This document shows positions 35,688-47,411 of a DNA stretch of 64,000 nucleotides, piece by piece. The notes under the pieces were generated by a model. It was given only the letters and a program-made list of their open reading frames with translations, had not been told where the DNA came from and did not search any database. This DNA comes from an uncultured Pelagibacteraceae bacterium (GTDB taxonomy: Bacteria > Pseudomonadota > Alphaproteobacteria > Pelagibacterales > Pelagibacteraceae), in the NCBI GenBank assembly GCA_902571425.1, contig CACGBZ010000004.1, positions 50,099 to 114,098 on the forward strand. Direction: 5' to 3'. Each line of letters begins with the position of its first letter. Positions within the stretch are counted from its first letter, which is position 1. Both the position numbers and the translations under genes were made by a program.

Positions 35688-36292
35688 GTTTAAGAAGACC
35701 CGCAAAAGATCAACCAGAAAGTTTTGAATTTAATGCGTCATCATTAGAAGCAGCAAAAGCAATTGTTGCAAAATATCCTGAAGGTAAACAGCAAAGTGCT
35801 GTAATGGCTTTACTTTATATTGCTCAAAAACAAAATAATAATTGGATACCATTAGCTGCAATGAAGTACATCGCTAAGTTTTTAGATATGCCGTATATTA
35901 AAGTTTATGAGGTAGCTACTTTTTATACAATGTATAATTTAGCTCCTGTAGGCAAATACTTTGTTCAAGTATGCACCACAACACCATGTATGATAAGAGG
36001 TGCAAATCAATTAGTTGAGGCCTGTAAGGAACAAATTTCTGAAAACGAATGTGAATTATCAAATGATAAAAGCTGTTCTTGGATGGAAGTTGAATGTTTA
36101 GGGGCATGTGTCAATGCTCCAATGATGCAAATTAATGATGACTATTACGAAGATTTAGATAAACAAAAAACTTTAGATATTTTAGATAAAATTTTAAATG
36201 GAGAAACTCCAAAACCTGGTTCATATAGAGGAAGAGTAAATAATGAACCAGAAAATAACAGGAAAACTTTAATGGACTTAAAAAATGCTTAA
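35684..36292 (+). CDS. nuoE: NADH-quinone oxidoreductase subunit E
   Basis: This 202-residue thioredoxin-like subunit binds the [2Fe-2S] cluster N1a. The cysteines lie in [11 protein letters not shown] and [12 protein letters not shown]. The C-terminal extension after about residue 165 is short and polar ([16 protein letters not shown]). It overlaps both nuoD (4 bases) and nuoF (8 bases). Confidence 0.96.
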   Translation: MSLRRPAKDQPESFEFNASSLEAAKAIVAKYPEGKQQSAVMALLYIAQKQNNNWIPLAAMKYIAKFLDMPYIKVYEVATFYTMYNLAPVGKYFVQVCTTTPCMIRGANQLVEACKEQISENECELSNDKSCSWMEVECLGACVNAPMMQINDDYYEDLDKQKTLDILDKILNGETPKPGSYRGRVNNEPENNRKTLMDLKNA

Positions 36293-37616
36293 AGATCAAG
36301 ATAGAATTTTTCAAAATTTATATAATGATAAAGGCTCAGATGTAACTTCGTCACAAGAGAGAGGTGATTGGGAAAACACAAAAGAAATTACTGAAAAAGG
36401 AAGAGACTGGATAATTAATGAAATTAAAGAATCTCAGTTAAGAGGTCGAGGTGGGGCGGGATTTCCTACAGGTTTAAAATGGTCATTTGCTCCAAAAGAA
36501 GTTGGATCTAGACCACATTATTTAGTTATTAATGGTGATGAGTCTGAACCAGGAACTTGTAAAGATAGAGATATTTTAAGATTTGAGCCTCATAAGTTAA
36601 TAGAAGGTTGTTTGATTGCATCTTATGCAGTGCAAGCACATGTCTGTTACATTTATATAAGAGGTGAATATTTTGTTGATGGTCAAAAACTTCAGGCTGC
36701 AATAGATGAAGCTTATGAAAAAAAACTATTAGGTAAAAATGCAGCAGGTACTGGTTGGGACTTAGATATTTACATTCATTATGGTGCTGGTGCATACATT
36801 TGTGGAGAGGAAACGGCTTTATTAGAAAGTATCGAAGGTAAAAAAGGACAACCTAGATTAAAACCACCATTCCCTGCTCTAATTGGTCTTTATGGATGTC
36901 CAACAATTATTAACAATGTAGAAACTATAGCCGTAGTCCCAACAATTCTTAGAAGAGGTGGAAAATGGTTTGCTTCTCTTGGGAGAGAAAAAAATACAGG
37001 GACAAAAATATTTTGTATATCTGGAAATGTAAATACTCCGTGCAATGTTGAGGAAGAAATGAACATTCCATTAAAAGAATTAATTGAAGTTCATGCAGGT
37101 GGTGTTATTGGAGGTTGGGATAACCTTCAAGCAGTAATTCCTGGTGGTTCATCAATGCCACTAATTCCAAAAGAGAAATGTGAAACATTAACTATGGATT
37201 TTAACTCACTTATGGCTGAGAAAAGTGGTTTAGGAACTGCAGGTATTGTGGTCATTAATAAAGATCAGGACATAATTAAATGCATGGCAAGAATTGCAAG
37301 ATTTTATAAACATGAAAGTTGTGGACAATGCACACCATGTAGAGAAGGTTCTGGTTGGATGTGGAGAATGCTTGAGAGAATGGCGAAAGGAGATGCAACC
37401 AAGGATGAGGTTGACATGCTAAGCGATGTTACAAATCAAATAGCAGGACACACTATTTGTGCATTTGGGGAAGGTTCATCCTGGCCTGTTCAAGGATTAC
37501 TTAGACATTTTAAAAAAGAAATTGAGAAAAGAAATAATTTGGATCCTATTGTTCAAAAGAAAAATAATATTCCATATTTAGTTGATCAACATTTACTAGA
37601 CAAAAAAAATGTTTAA
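36285..37616 (+). CDS. nuoF: NADH-quinone oxidoreductase subunit F
   Basis: This 443-residue subunit binds NADH, FMN and cluster N3. The glycine-rich FMN/NADH segment is [14 protein letters not shown] near residue 50, with [19 protein letters not shown] near residue 166. The cluster cysteines are in [13 protein letters not shown] plus a later HTICAFG. It is the electron entry point of complex I and overlaps nuoG by 8 bases. Confidence 0.97.
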   Translation: MLKDQDRIFQNLYNDKGSDVTSSQERGDWENTKEITEKGRDWIINEIKESQLRGRGGAGFPTGLKWSFAPKEVGSRPHYLVINGDESEPGTCKDRDILRFEPHKLIEGCLIASYAVQAHVCYIYIRGEYFVDGQKLQAAIDEAYEKKLLGKNAAGTGWDLDIYIHYGAGAYICGEETALLESIEGKKGQPRLKPPFPALIGLYGCPTIINNVETIAVVPTILRRGGKWFASLGREKNTGTKIFCISGNVNTPCNVEEEMNIPLKELIEVHAGGVIGGWDNLQAVIPGGSSMPLIPKEKCETLTMDFNSLMAEKSGLGTAGIVVINKDQDIIKCMARIARFYKHESCGQCTPCREGSGWMWRMLERMAKGDATKDEVDMLSDVTNQIAGHTICAFGEGSSWPVQGLLRHFKKEIEKRNNLDPIVQKKNNIPYLVDQHLLDKKNV

Positions 37617-39636
37617 ATTGAAAGTTAATGAAATTGAAGTTGAAGTTGAGGAAGGTTTAACTGTTCTTCAGGCTTGTGAAAAAGCTGGTGTTGAAATTCC
37701 AAGATTTTGTTATCATGAAAAATTATCGATAGCTGGTAATTGTAGAATGTGCTTAGTTGAAATGGAAAAATCCCCTAAACCGATAGCTTCATGTGCTATG
37801 CCTGCTGCTGAGGGCATGAATATTAAAACAAATACTGCTCTTGTTGAAAAAGCTCGTAAGGGAGTAATGGAATTTTTGTTAGCTAACCATCCTTTAGATT
37901 GTCCAGTGTGTGATCAAGGTGGAGAATGTGATCTTCAAGATCAGTCAATGTATTATGGTGTAGACAAATCAAGATTTAAAGAAAATAAAAGAGCTGTTCC
38001 TGAAAAAAATATGGGACCATTGATTAAAACTCAAATGACAAGATGTATCCACTGTACGAGATGTGTAAGATTTGCAACAGAAGTTGCAGGAGTTCCAGAG
38101 CTTGGCGCTATTGGAAGAGGAGAAGATATGCAGATTACAACTTATTTAGAGCAATCAATGCAATCTGAATTGTCTGCTAATGTTGTAGATTTATGTCCAG
38201 TAGGAGCCCTAACATCAAAACCTTATGTATTTGAAGCTAGACCATGGGAACTAAAAAAAACAGAAACAATTGATGTAATGGATGCAATTGGATCAAATGT
38301 AAGAGTAGATACATATGATTGGGAAGTCAAAAGAGTACTTCCAATTATAAACGAAGATATCAATGAGGAATGGATCTCAGACAAAACAAGATATGCTTGT
38401 GACGGTCTTCTACATCAAAGATTAGATACTCCATTTATCAAATACAATGGCAAATTTGAAAAGGCCTCATGGGGTGAGGTGTATAAAATAATTAAATCAA
38501 AATTTGAAAACACTTCAAAAGAAAAAATATGTGGTTTTGTTGGTGATTTAACCAATATGGAAACTAGTTATATTTTTAAAGAATTTTTTGATCGAACAAT
38601 TGATACTAAAAATTACGAGTCAAGATCTGATAACAGATTTATAAATACTTCAAAAAGAGAAAACTACTTATTTAATTCTTCTATAAATGGAATTGAAGAG
38701 GCAGATTTAATTTTTATAGCAGGTTCAAACCCAAGATATGAAGCAACTATTTTAAATGCTAGAATTAGAAAAGCTTACTTAAACAATAATACAAAAATTA
38801 TTTCACTTAATAATGTTGGTGATTTAACTTATCCTTATCAAAGTTTAGATGGTCAAACGCAAACTTTAAATAATATTCTTGAGGGAAATCATGACATATC
38901 TAAAGAAATTATAAATTCAAAAAAACCAATAATCATTATTGGTGAGTCTATACTTAGATTAAAGTCTTCAGATTTTTTGTTTAATAAAATGAAAGAATTT
39001 TTATCAAAAAATAATAAAATTTCAGATGAATGGAATTCTTTAAATATTTTATCAACAGATGCAGCAACAGTAGGAAATTTTGACCTTGGATTAATTAATA
39101 ATGAAAATAATTTAATAAGTGATTTAAAAGAACATAAATTTGATATTGTTTATCTTGTAGGTCAAGACAATTTAGAATTTGATAAAAAAGATGAATTTAT
39201 AATTTATCAAGGTAGCCATGGTGACAAAGGTGCTGAGTCCGCTGATATTATTTTACCAGGCTCTGCATATACTGAACAAGATGGATACTTTACCAATCTA
39301 GAGGGAAAAATACAAAAAGCATACAAAGCATCATATCCACCAGGCGAAGCAAAAGAAGATTGGCAAATAATAAACGAACTTGCTGAAGTTATGAATAATA
39401 GAAAATTATTTAATGATAAAGATGAATTAGAAAGCAGCATGTTTAATTATTTAAATTTACAAAAGGAAAAACAGCTAAATGACATTAATAATTCTACTAA
39501 TGAGTTTCAAAATGAAACTTTAATAATCAAAGTTAAAGATTATTATTTTTCGAATGTTATTGCAAGATCATCAAAAACGATGGTTGAATGTAATAATTCT
39601 AAATTAAATCTAAAATCAACAGGTACAGAAGGTTAA
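37609..39636 (+). CDS. nuoG: NADH-quinone oxidoreductase subunit G
   Basis: This 675-residue subunit carries several Fe-S clusters. The N-terminal [2Fe-2S] cysteines are in [20 protein letters not shown]. Later sites are [18 protein letters not shown] and [17 protein letters not shown], with [11 protein letters not shown] following. The C-terminal molybdopterin-like domain is degenerate and less conserved, as in other alphaproteobacteria. It ends one base before nuoH. Confidence 0.96.
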   Translation: MFKLKVNEIEVEVEEGLTVLQACEKAGVEIPRFCYHEKLSIAGNCRMCLVEMEKSPKPIASCAMPAAEGMNIKTNTALVEKARKGVMEFLLANHPLDCPVCDQGGECDLQDQSMYYGVDKSRFKENKRAVPEKNMGPLIKTQMTRCIHCTRCVRFATEVAGVPELGAIGRGEDMQITTYLEQSMQSELSANVVDLCPVGALTSKPYVFEARPWELKKTETIDVMDAIGSNVRVDTYDWEVKRVLPIINEDINEEWISDKTRYACDGLLHQRLDTPFIKYNGKFEKASWGEVYKIIKSKFENTSKEKICGFVGDLTNMETSYIFKEFFDRTIDTKNYESRSDNRFINTSKRENYLFNSSINGIEEADLIFIAGSNPRYEATILNARIRKAYLNNNTKIISLNNVGDLTYPYQSLDGQTQTLNNILEGNHDISKEIINSKKPIIIIGESILRLKSSDFLFNKMKEFLSKNNKISDEWNSLNILSTDAATVGNFDLGLINNENNLISDLKEHKFDIVYLVGQDNLEFDKKDEFIIYQGSHGDKGAESADIILPGSAYTEQDGYFTNLEGKIQKAYKASYPPGEAKEDWQIINELAEVMNNRKLFNDKDELESSMFNYLNLQKEKQLNDINNSTNEFQNETLIIKVKDYYFSNVIARSSKTMVECNNSKLNLKSTGTEG

Positions 39637-39637
39637 T

Positions 39638-40636
39638 ATGGAATACTTGAGCATAGTTTTTCAAGAGGTTTATAAGATTTTATTCTTATTAGTTCCTGTT
39701 CTTGTTTCTGTAGCAATGATTGTTTGGCTAGATAGAAGAGTTTGGGCTTTTGTTCAAAAAAGACAAGGACCTAACGTTGTTGGTCCGTTTGGCTTATTAC
39801 AATCTTTAGCAGATGCTTTAAAATATATATTTAAAGAAATCATTATTCCATCTAGCTCAAACAAAGTAATTTTTATATTGGCTCCAATAGTTACGATGAC
39901 TTTAGCTTTAATCGCTTGGGCTGTAATCCCATTTAGTGCAACTCAGGTTTTGGCTGATATTAATGTTGGAATACTCTATTTATTTGCAGTTTCTTCACTA
40001 GGTGTCTATGGAATAATCATGGGCGGGTGGGCATCAAACTCTAAATATCCTTTTCTAGGAGCAATTCGTTCTGCTGCTCAAATGGTATCTTATGAAGTTT
40101 CAATTGGGGTAATAATTATAAATGTTTTACTTTGTGTTGGTTCATTAAACTTAAACGACATCGTTATTGCTCAACAAAATATGTGGTTTGTAATTCCATT
40201 ATTTCCAATGTTTGTAATATTCTTTATTTCCGCTTTAGCTGAAACTAACAGACCACCTTTTGATTTACCGGAGGCAGAAGCAGAGTTGGTTGCTGGTTAT
40301 CAAACAGAATATTCAGGAATGATGTATGCAATGTTTTGGTTAGGTGAATATGCAAATATTTTATTGATGTGTGCAATGGGAGCAATATTATTTTTAGGTG
40401 GTTGGATGTCCCCAATTGATGTTTATCCATTTATATTAGTTCCAGGTGCAATATGGTTAATATTAAAAATTCTTCTTCTATTCATCCTTTTTGCTTTAGT
40501 TAAGGCGATAGTACCAAGATATAGATACGACCAATTAATGAGACTTGGTTGGAAAGTTTTTCTTCCTCTTTCTTTAATTTGGGTGGTATTAACAGCTAGC
40601 TATTTATTTTATTTTAACCTTTTACCTGTGAATTAA
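39638..40636 (+). CDS. nuoH: NADH-quinone oxidoreductase subunit H
   Basis: This 332-residue membrane subunit links the peripheral and membrane arms at the quinone site. Landmarks are [23 protein letters not shown] near residue 32 and [26 protein letters not shown] near residue 203. About eight helices are seen. It is 2 bases before nuoI. Confidence 0.97.
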   Translation: MEYLSIVFQEVYKILFLLVPVLVSVAMIVWLDRRVWAFVQKRQGPNVVGPFGLLQSLADALKYIFKEIIIPSSSNKVIFILAPIVTMTLALIAWAVIPFSATQVLADINVGILYLFAVSSLGVYGIIMGGWASNSKYPFLGAIRSAAQMVSYEVSIGVIIINVLLCVGSLNLNDIVIAQQNMWFVIPLFPMFVIFFISALAETNRPPFDLPEAEAELVAGYQTEYSGMMYAMFWLGEYANILLMCAMGAILFLGGWMSPIDVYPFILVPGAIWLILKILLLFILFALVKAIVPRYRYDQLMRLGWKVFLPLSLIWVVLTASYLFYFNLLPVN

Positions 40637-40638
40637 TA

Positions 40639-41124
40639 ATGAAGATTACAAGATTTTTTAAAACAATATTAATGACAGATTTCATTGGCGGTTTGTTAAT
40701 TGCTATTAAAGAATTATTTAAACCAAAAAAAACAATTAATTACCCTTTTGAAAAAGGTAAAATAAGTCCTCGTTTTAGAGGTGAGCATGCTTTGAGAAGA
40801 TATCCAAACGGAGAAGAAAGATGTATTGCTTGCAAATTATGTGAAGCAGTATGTCCTGCTCAAGCAATAACTATCGAGTCAGCTGCGAGAGAAGACGGAA
40901 GTAGAAAGACTACACGTTACGATATTGACATGATGAAATGTATTTACTGTGGTCTATGTGAAGAATCGTGCCCTGTAGATGCAATCGTACAAGGTCCAAA
41001 TTTTGAATTTTCAACAGAAACAAGAGAAGAACTTTATTACACTAAAGAAAAGTTATTAGATAATGGCGACAGATGGGAGAATGTTTTGGAGGCTAATATT
41101 AAAGCTGACAATATCCATAGATAA
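40639..41124 (+). CDS. nuoI: NADH-quinone oxidoreductase subunit I
   Basis: This 161-residue ferredoxin-like subunit carries two [4Fe-4S] clusters (N6a/N6b). The motifs are [12 protein letters not shown] near residue 60 and [12 protein letters not shown] near residue 100. The N-terminal [15 protein letters not shown] is typical. nuoJ follows after a single base. Confidence 0.97.
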   Translation: MKITRFFKTILMTDFIGGLLIAIKELFKPKKTINYPFEKGKISPRFRGEHALRRYPNGEERCIACKLCEAVCPAQAITIESAAREDGSRKTTRYDIDMMKCIYCGLCEESCPVDAIVQGPNFEFSTETREELYYTKEKLLDNGDRWENVLEANIKADNIHR

Positions 41125-41125
41125 A

Positions 41126-41758
41126 ATGATTGCACATGCTATTTTCTTTTATACATTTTCAATAATTGCTGTTGTTTCAGCTATAATGGTAACAGCCTCT
41201 AAAAATACTGTTCATTCAGTATTTTTCTTAATTCTTGATTTCATAAGTATCTCTTGTCTTTTCATAATGATTGGTGCTGAATTCTTGGGAATGATAATGC
41301 TAATTGTTTATGTTGGAGCTGTAGCGGTTTTGTTTTTATTTGTAGTGATGATGTTAAATGTAGCACAACAGAAAAATCAATGGTTTGCAGGTCAAGCAAC
41401 CTCAAAACATATCCCAGTTGGTCTAATTATAAGTACATTAATTTTCTTTGAAATTATAATTGTAATAGGTGGTTGGAAATATAAACCAGAAATTTTTGAT
41501 ATTAATAATTCACTTGCTAGTACAAGTGTAAGTAATACCCATTCATTAGGTCAAGTTTTATATACTGATTATATCCACGTGTTTCAAATAAGTGGAATGA
41601 TCCTTTTAGTTGCCATGGTAGGGGCCATAGTATTAACTTTTAGACAAAGATCAGGTGTTAAAAAACAAAGTTATATCAAGCAAATATCCAGAGAAAGATC
41701 AGAAGGTGTTGAGGTTCTAGAGGTTCAAAGTAATAAAGGAGTTAAAATAGATGACTGA
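41126..41758 (+). CDS. nuoJ: NADH-quinone oxidoreductase subunit J
   Basis: This 210-residue membrane subunit begins [22 protein letters not shown] 41126 is chosen because a longer frame from 41063 reads out of frame through the end of nuoI. Five helices and the conserved [25 protein letters not shown] are visible. The tail is charged. It overlaps nuoK by 8 bases. Confidence 0.95.
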   Translation: MIAHAIFFYTFSIIAVVSAIMVTASKNTVHSVFFLILDFISISCLFIMIGAEFLGMIMLIVYVGAVAVLFLFVVMMLNVAQQKNQWFAGQATSKHIPVGLIISTLIFFEIIIVIGGWKYKPEIFDINNSLASTSVSNTHSLGQVLYTDYIHVFQISGMILLVAMVGAIVLTFRQRSGVKKQSYIKQISRERSEGVEVLEVQSNKGVKIDD

Positions 41759-42062
41759 GATAGGTTTAGGACATTATTTAACTCTAGGTGCTGTGATTTT
41801 CTCAATTGGAATCATTGGTATTTTTCTAAACAGAAAGAACATCATTGTTATATTAATGAGTATTGAATTGATATTACTTGCTGTAAATATCAATTTAGTT
41901 GCTTTTTCTATTTATTTAGGAGATTTGGCAGGACAAGTCTTTACTTTATTCATTCTTACTGTTGCAGCAGCAGAAGCAGCTATTGGATTAGCAATCATTG
42001 TTGTGTATTTCAGAAACTCTGGAACAATACGAGTTGAAGAAATAGATAAGTTAAAAGGATAA
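41751..42062 (+). CDS. nuoK: NADH-quinone oxidoreductase subunit K
   Basis: This 103-residue three-helix subunit has the conserved glutamates in [17 protein letters not shown] and [14 protein letters not shown], which belong to the proton pathway. It corresponds to mitochondrial ND4L. nuoL starts 2 bases later. Confidence 0.97.
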   Translation: MTEIGLGHYLTLGAVIFSIGIIGIFLNRKNIIVILMSIELILLAVNINLVAFSIYLGDLAGQVFTLFILTVAAAEAAIGLAIIVVYFRNSGTIRVEEIDKLKG

Positions 42063-42064
42063 CC

Positions 42065-43975
42065 ATGGAATTATCGATTATATTTCTTCCACTTATTGCT
42101 TCAATTGTATCCGGTTTTTTTGGCAGATATATAGGTGATAGAAATTCTGAAATAGTAACAAGTGCTCTGGTTTCAATTTCTGCACTTTTATCAATTTATG
42201 TCCTTTATCAAGTAATCGTAAATCAATATGAAGAAAATATTGTCATAGCTACATGGATAAGCTCGGGTTCACTTGATGTAAATTGGTCAATGTTAATTGA
42301 TCCATTATCAGCAGTAATGTTAGTAGTTGTAACTTCCGTATCTGCGTTAGTGCATATTTATTCAATTGGTTACATGTCTCATGATCCTCATAAGCCAAGA
42401 TTCATGGCCTACTTATCATTATTCACTTTTGCTATGTTGATGCTTGTAACATCAGATAATTTTATTCAATTATTTTTTGGCTGGGAAGGTGTTGGTCTTT
42501 GTTCTTATTTCTTAATAGGTTTTTGGTTTAAAAAAGAAAGTGCAAATGCTGCAGCAATAAAAGCATTTGTTGTAAACAGAGTAGGTGACTTTGGCTTTGC
42601 TTTAGGAATTTTTTTAATATTTTATTTATTTGGAACTGTTAATTACTCTGAAGTTTTTCAACAAATTCCAACTGTTGTAGATAAAAATTTATCCTTTTTA
42701 GGTTTTGAAGTTAAAGCAATAGATCTAATTTGTTTACTTTTATTTATTGGAGCAATGGGTAAATCTGCACAGATATTACTGCATACTTGGTTACCTGATG
42801 CTATGGAAGGTCCAACACCTGTTTCTGCATTAATTCATGCAGCAACGATGGTAACAGCTGGTGTTTTCTTAGTTGTAAGATGTTCTCCAATCTATGAATA
42901 TTCACCATTGATACTAAATTTTATAACTATCGTTGGAATGACTACAGCATTCTTTGCAGCAACCGTCGCTCTAGTTCAAACAGATATAAAAAAAATTATC
43001 GCTTACTCTACATGTAGCCAACTTGGTTATATGTTTTTTGCAGCTGGAGTAGGTGCATACAATGTTGCTATGTTTCACTTATTTACTCATGCATTTTTCA
43101 AAGCTTTATTATTTTTAGGATCTGGTTCAGTAATCCATGCATTTAAAGATGAGCAAAATATAAATAACATGGGAGGTGTATGGAAAAAGTTACCATATAC
43201 ATATACTTTAATGATAATAGGAACACTTGCATTAACAGGTTTTCCATTTTTATCAGGATTTTATTCTAAAGACGCAATTATAGAATTTGCATATTTAAAA
43301 GATAATACCACTGGTTATTATGCAGCTGGAATTGGAATAATTACAGCATTTTTAACATCTATTTATTCATGGAGATTGATATTTAAAACTTTCCATGGAG
43401 AATATAATAACAAAGAGATCAAAATAGAGGAAACTCATGAGTCCCCATTGGTTATGCTCGTTCCATTATTTATTCTCTCAATAGGAGCTGTTTTTGCTGG
43501 TTTTCTATTTAAAGGACTATTTATTGGTCATGGTGAGAATTTATTCTGGGCAGAGTCTATTAAGTTCTTAGAGCCTTTGAGTGCTGAGCACCCACCTTTA
43601 TGGTTTTTACTTTTAACACCTTGTTTAGTTTTAGTATCTATTCCAATTGCTTATTACTTATTTGTAAAAAACAAAGAGCTTCCTAATTCAATAGTTTCTA
43701 TAAACAAACCTTTGTATAATTTTTTAGTTAACAAATGGTATTTTGATGAGTTGTATGATGTCTTGTTTATTAAATCCTCAAAAAAACTAGGTCTATTTTT
43801 ATGGAAATTTTGTGATGGAACTATAATAGATGGTTTTGGTCCTGATGGAATTTCTTCTTTTATAAAAAAATGTTCAATCAAAGCAACTAAATTTCAAAGT
43901 GGTTTTATCTATCAATATGCATTTGTAATGTTATTGGGTTTCTCTGCTTTACTAACTTTTTTAATAGTTAAATAA
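42065..43975 (+). CDS. nuoL: NADH-quinone oxidoreductase subunit L
   Basis: This 636-residue antiporter-like proton-pumping subunit has GWEGVGLCSYFLIGFWF near residue 140 and LLHTWLPDAMEGPTPVSALIHAATMVTAG near residue 240. The long C-terminal lateral helix region is present after about residue 480. Its stop shares one base with the nuoM ATG. Confidence 0.97.
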   Translation: MELSIIFLPLIASIVSGFFGRYIGDRNSEIVTSALVSISALLSIYVLYQVIVNQYEENIVIATWISSGSLDVNWSMLIDPLSAVMLVVVTSVSALVHIYSIGYMSHDPHKPRFMAYLSLFTFAMLMLVTSDNFIQLFFGWEGVGLCSYFLIGFWFKKESANAAAIKAFVVNRVGDFGFALGIFLIFYLFGTVNYSEVFQQIPTVVDKNLSFLGFEVKAIDLICLLLFIGAMGKSAQILLHTWLPDAMEGPTPVSALIHAATMVTAGVFLVVRCSPIYEYSPLILNFITIVGMTTAFFAATVALVQTDIKKIIAYSTCSQLGYMFFAAGVGAYNVAMFHLFTHAFFKALLFLGSGSVIHAFKDEQNINNMGGVWKKLPYTYTLMIIGTLALTGFPFLSGFYSKDAIIEFAYLKDNTTGYYAAGIGIITAFLTSIYSWRLIFKTFHGEYNNKEIKIEETHESPLVMLVPLFILSIGAVFAGFLFKGLFIGHGENLFWAESIKFLEPLSAEHPPLWFLLLTPCLVLVSIPIAYYLFVKNKELPNSIVSINKPLYNFLVNKWYFDELYDVLFIKSSKKLGLFLWKFCDGTIIDGFGPDGISSFIKKCSIKATKFQSGFIYQYAFVMLLGFSALLTFLIVK

Positions 43976-45456
43976 TGAATTTTCCTATTCTTTCATCTTT
44001 AATATTATTGCCAATAGTTGGTGCTTTATTTTTATTTTTTACTAAAGATAAAGAAGGAAATAATTTAACTGCTAAATATGTTGCTTTATTTACAACTGTA
44101 GTAAATTTTTTAATTTCGATTTACCTGTGGATTTCTTTTGACCAATCAACATCTAGTTTTCAATTTGTAGAGGATAGAGTATGGATTGAAGGATTTATTA
44201 ATTATAAAGTTGGAGTAGATGGTATTTCAATTTTATTTATTATTTTAACTACATTTATAACTCCCATTTGTATTATATCTGTAAATAATTCAGTCAAAAA
44301 TAGATTAAGAGATTTTTTAATTGCAATTCTAATCATGGAAAGTTTCATGATAGGTGTTTTCTGTGCACTTGATTTAGTTGTATTCTATTTATTTTTTGAA
44401 GCCGGATTGATCCCAATGTTTTTAATTATTGGTATTTGGGGAGGCGCAAGAAGAGTTTATTCAGCATTCAAATTCTTTTTATATACACTATTGGGATCTG
44501 TTTTAATGTTGGTTGCAATAATTTCAATTTATTGGATTACAGGAACAACTGATGTAGTTCAACTATATGAAATTGGTATTGATGTTAAATATCAAAATCT
44601 ATTGTGGTTAGCATTTTTTAGTTCTTTTGCTGTTAAAACACCCATGTGGCCAGTTCATACATGGTTACCTGATGCTCACGTTGAGGCTCCTACCGCTGGA
44701 TCTGTTTTGTTAGCTGCCATATTATTAAAGATGGCTGGATATGGTTTTATAAGGTTTTCTTTAGGTCTATTCCCGATTGCATCTGAAGTATTTACACCAT
44801 TAATTTACACTCTGAGCGTTATAGCAATCATATTTACATCACTGATAGCTTTAATGCAGGAAGATATGAAAAAGTTAATTGCTTATTCATCAGTTGCGCA
44901 TATGGGTTTTGTAACTTTAGGTATATTCACTTTGCAACAACAAGGGATTGAAGGAAGTATAATTCAAATGATTAGTCACGGATTAGTTTCGGCAGCATTA
45001 TTTTTAACTGTTGGTGTAGTTTATGACAGAATGCATTCCAGATTGATAAGTACTTATGGTGGACTAGTTTCTGTAATTCCAAAATATTCAATACTATTTA
45101 TGTTATTTGCTTTGGCATCTCTAGGTTTACCTGGAACTAGTGGTTTTATTGGTGAGTTTTTAATATTAATGGGAGCTTTTAAAGATAATTTTTTAGTGGC
45201 AGTTATAGCAAGTATTGGGGTGATTTTAGGAGCTGCATACATGTTGTGGCTATATAAAAGAGTAGTATTTGGAAAATTAATAAACGAAGATCTTAAAAAA
45301 ATCTTAGATTTAAATAGATCTGAATACTTTATTTTAAGTTGCTTAGCTGTACCAATCTTATTTTTTGGTTTTTATCCCGATCCATTAATAAACACTATTG
45401 AAGTTTCTGTGACCGATCTAATTAATATGCATAACTCAAATATAGCTAGTAAATAA
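43975..45456 (+). CDS. nuoM: NADH-quinone oxidoreductase subunit M
   Basis: This 493-residue antiporter-like subunit has FFEAGLIPMFLIIGIWGG near residue 142 and WPVHTWLPDAHVEAPTAGSVLLAAILLKMAGYG near residue 225. About fourteen helices are visible. Its start overlaps nuoL and nuoN follows after one base. Confidence 0.97.
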   Translation: MNFPILSSLILLPIVGALFLFFTKDKEGNNLTAKYVALFTTVVNFLISIYLWISFDQSTSSFQFVEDRVWIEGFINYKVGVDGISILFIILTTFITPICIISVNNSVKNRLRDFLIAILIMESFMIGVFCALDLVVFYLFFEAGLIPMFLIIGIWGGARRVYSAFKFFLYTLLGSVLMLVAIISIYWITGTTDVVQLYEIGIDVKYQNLLWLAFFSSFAVKTPMWPVHTWLPDAHVEAPTAGSVLLAAILLKMAGYGFIRFSLGLFPIASEVFTPLIYTLSVIAIIFTSLIALMQEDMKKLIAYSSVAHMGFVTLGIFTLQQQGIEGSIIQMISHGLVSAALFLTVGVVYDRMHSRLISTYGGLVSVIPKYSILFMLFALASLGLPGTSGFIGEFLILMGAFKDNFLVAVIASIGVILGAAYMLWLYKRVVFGKLINEDLKKILDLNRSEYFILSCLAVPILFFGFYPDPLINTIEVSVTDLINMHNSNIASK

Positions 45457-45457
45457 T

Positions 45458-46876
45458 ATGGAAAATTTAAATTTAGTATTACCTGAAATTTTTATCTCAC
45501 TTTCAATAATGTTTTTACTTGTTTTGGGTGTGTTTAAAAAAGATAGTTCTAAAATCATATTTATTTTGTCTTTATTCGCAATTTTAATTACAGCGATAAT
45601 AACAATTAATGAAACTTTCTCTGTCAGCAGGGAAACTTTATTTAATGAAAGTGTTGTGATTGATAGTTTGTCTTCACTAATGAAAATTATAACATTGGTT
45701 GGAGGTTTTTTAGTTTTAGTTATTTCTTCAAGTTATTTAAAAACATTTAAAATATACAATATCGAATACCCTATTCTTATTTTGAGCTCTATTCTGGGTA
45801 TGATGGTAATGATCAGTTCAAATGATTTAATTGTTTTTTATATGGGTTTAGAATTGCAATCATTAGCTCTTTATGTTTTAGCCACATATAATAGAGATCA
45901 ACTAAAATCATCCGAAGCTGGTTTAAAATATTTTGTTTTAAGTGCATTATCCTCAGGATTATTGTTGTATGGATGCTCATTGGTGTATGGTTTTTCTGGT
46001 TCAACTAATTTTGATATAATATCAAATCAACTAAATTCTAATGAATATGTTTTAACATTTGGAATAGTGTTTATCTTAGTTGGTTTAGCTTTTAAAATCT
46101 CTGCAGTTCCGTTTCATATGTGGGCACCTGACGTTTATGAGGGATCTCCAACAACTGTAACATTATTTTTTACAATGGTACCCAAAATAGCTGCTTTAAC
46201 TGTATTTATAAGGTTTTTGTATGTTCCTTTTTTAAATTTAATCGATCAGTGGCAAATGATAATTGTTTTCTTATCAATTGCTTCAATGATTTTTGGAGCA
46301 GTTGCAGCAATAGGACAAACTAATATTAAAAGACTAATTGCCTACAGTTCTATTAGTCATATTGGTTATACTTTAGCAGGATTAGCTACTGCATCTAATG
46401 AAGGAATTCAAAGTTCAATAATCTATATTTCAATATATGTTGTAATGAATTTAGCTCTTTTCTGTTGTCTATTAATGTTAAGAAGAAAGGATCAATATTA
46501 TGAGGATATTAGTGATCTTTCGGGATTATCAAAAAACCATCCGATATTATCTTTATGTTTACTTGTAATACTGTTTTCTTTAGCAGGTATCCCACCCCTT
46601 GCTGGTTTCTTTGCAAAATTTTATGTTTTTATAGCAGTGTTAGAACAATCAATGTATTTCTTAGCTATAGTAGGTTTATTATCTACTGTAGTTGCAGCAT
46701 TCTATTACTTAAGAATTATAAAAATCATATACTTTGATAAAGAAAAAGACAAATACGATACTGACCATAGTTTATGGTTAAAATTTTCACTTACAGTTTC
46801 AACGATATTAATCCTTTTATACTTCATATTCCCAAGTCAGTTAATAGAAGTTGTTTCAAGAATTAATATTATTTGA
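45458..46876 (+). CDS. nuoN: NADH-quinone oxidoreductase subunit N
   Basis: This 472-residue third antiporter-like subunit has YMGLELQSLALYVLATYNRD near residue 128 and VPFHMWAPDVYEGSPTTVTLFFTMVPK near residue 216. It closes the nuo operon. Its TGA stop overlaps the ATG of the biotin ligase gene (ATGA), so transcription and translation continue into housekeeping genes. Confidence 0.97.
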   Translation: MENLNLVLPEIFISLSIMFLLVLGVFKKDSSKIIFILSLFAILITAIITINETFSVSRETLFNESVVIDSLSSLMKIITLVGGFLVLVISSSYLKTFKIYNIEYPILILSSILGMMVMISSNDLIVFYMGLELQSLALYVLATYNRDQLKSSEAGLKYFVLSALSSGLLLYGCSLVYGFSGSTNFDIISNQLNSNEYVLTFGIVFILVGLAFKISAVPFHMWAPDVYEGSPTTVTLFFTMVPKIAALTVFIRFLYVPFLNLIDQWQMIIVFLSIASMIFGAVAAIGQTNIKRLIAYSSISHIGYTLAGLATASNEGIQSSIIYISIYVVMNLALFCCLLMLRRKDQYYEDISDLSGLSKNHPILSLCLLVILFSLAGIPPLAGFFAKFYVFIAVLEQSMYFLAIVGLLSTVVAAFYYLRIIKIIYFDKEKDKYDTDHSLWLKFSLTVSTILILLYFIFPSQLIEVVSRINII

Positions 46877-47409
46877 TGAAATTAAAAAAATTTAAATTTA
46901 AAAAAGTTAAAAGTACAAACAATACTGCAATAAGAATTGTCAAAGAAACTAAATACAACTTAGGTATGGTTGTTGCTGAAACACAAGTAAATGGTAGAGG
47001 ACAGTATGGAAGAAAATGGATATCATCAAAAGGAAATTTATTTGTCTCTTTTTTTAATGAATTAAATAAAACGAAACTATCGATTAATGCTATAACAAAA
47101 GTCAATTGTCTTTTAGTCAAAAAATTACTCTCGTTATTTACAAGAAAAAAAATTTTATTTAAAAAACCGAACGACTTATTAATTGATAAAAAAAAAATTA
47201 GTGGCATTTTACAAGAAATCATATTTATAAGAGATAAAAAATTTTTAATTACTGGTATAGGCATAAATATTAAAAAAAATCCAATTATAAGGAATTATCC
47301 TGCCACAAACTTGCAAGAGGTAACTAAAAAAAGTATTAGTAAATTAATTGTAGAAAATAAACTAAAACAACTTTTTGAAAAAAATTTATCTAAACTGCAT
47401 AAAATTTAA
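46876..47409 (+). CDS. birA: Biotin--[acetyl-CoA-carboxylase] ligase (minimal, no DNA-binding domain)
   Basis: This 177-residue ligase attaches biotin to the BCCP of acetyl-CoA carboxylase. The family motif NGRGQYGRKWISSKGNLFVSF is near residue 39. KKPNDLLIDKKKISGILQE near residue 97 holds the catalytic lysine region, and GIGINIKKNP follows. There is no N-terminal helix-turn-helix, so it is not a repressor. The protein is short compared with typical ~230-250-residue ligases and lacks most of the C-terminal domain. The ATG overlaps the nuoN stop. Confidence 0.88.
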   Translation: MKLKKFKFKKVKSTNNTAIRIVKETKYNLGMVVAETQVNGRGQYGRKWISSKGNLFVSFFNELNKTKLSINAITKVNCLLVKKLLSLFTRKKILFKKPNDLLIDKKKISGILQEIIFIRDKKFLITGIGINIKKNPIIRNYPATNLQEVTKKSISKLIVENKLKQLFEKNLSKLHKI

Positions 47410-47411
47410 TA

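Noticed and set aside
41063..41125. Upstream start for nuoJ
   Set aside because: Lies within nuoI in another frame; the helix starts properly at ATG 41126.
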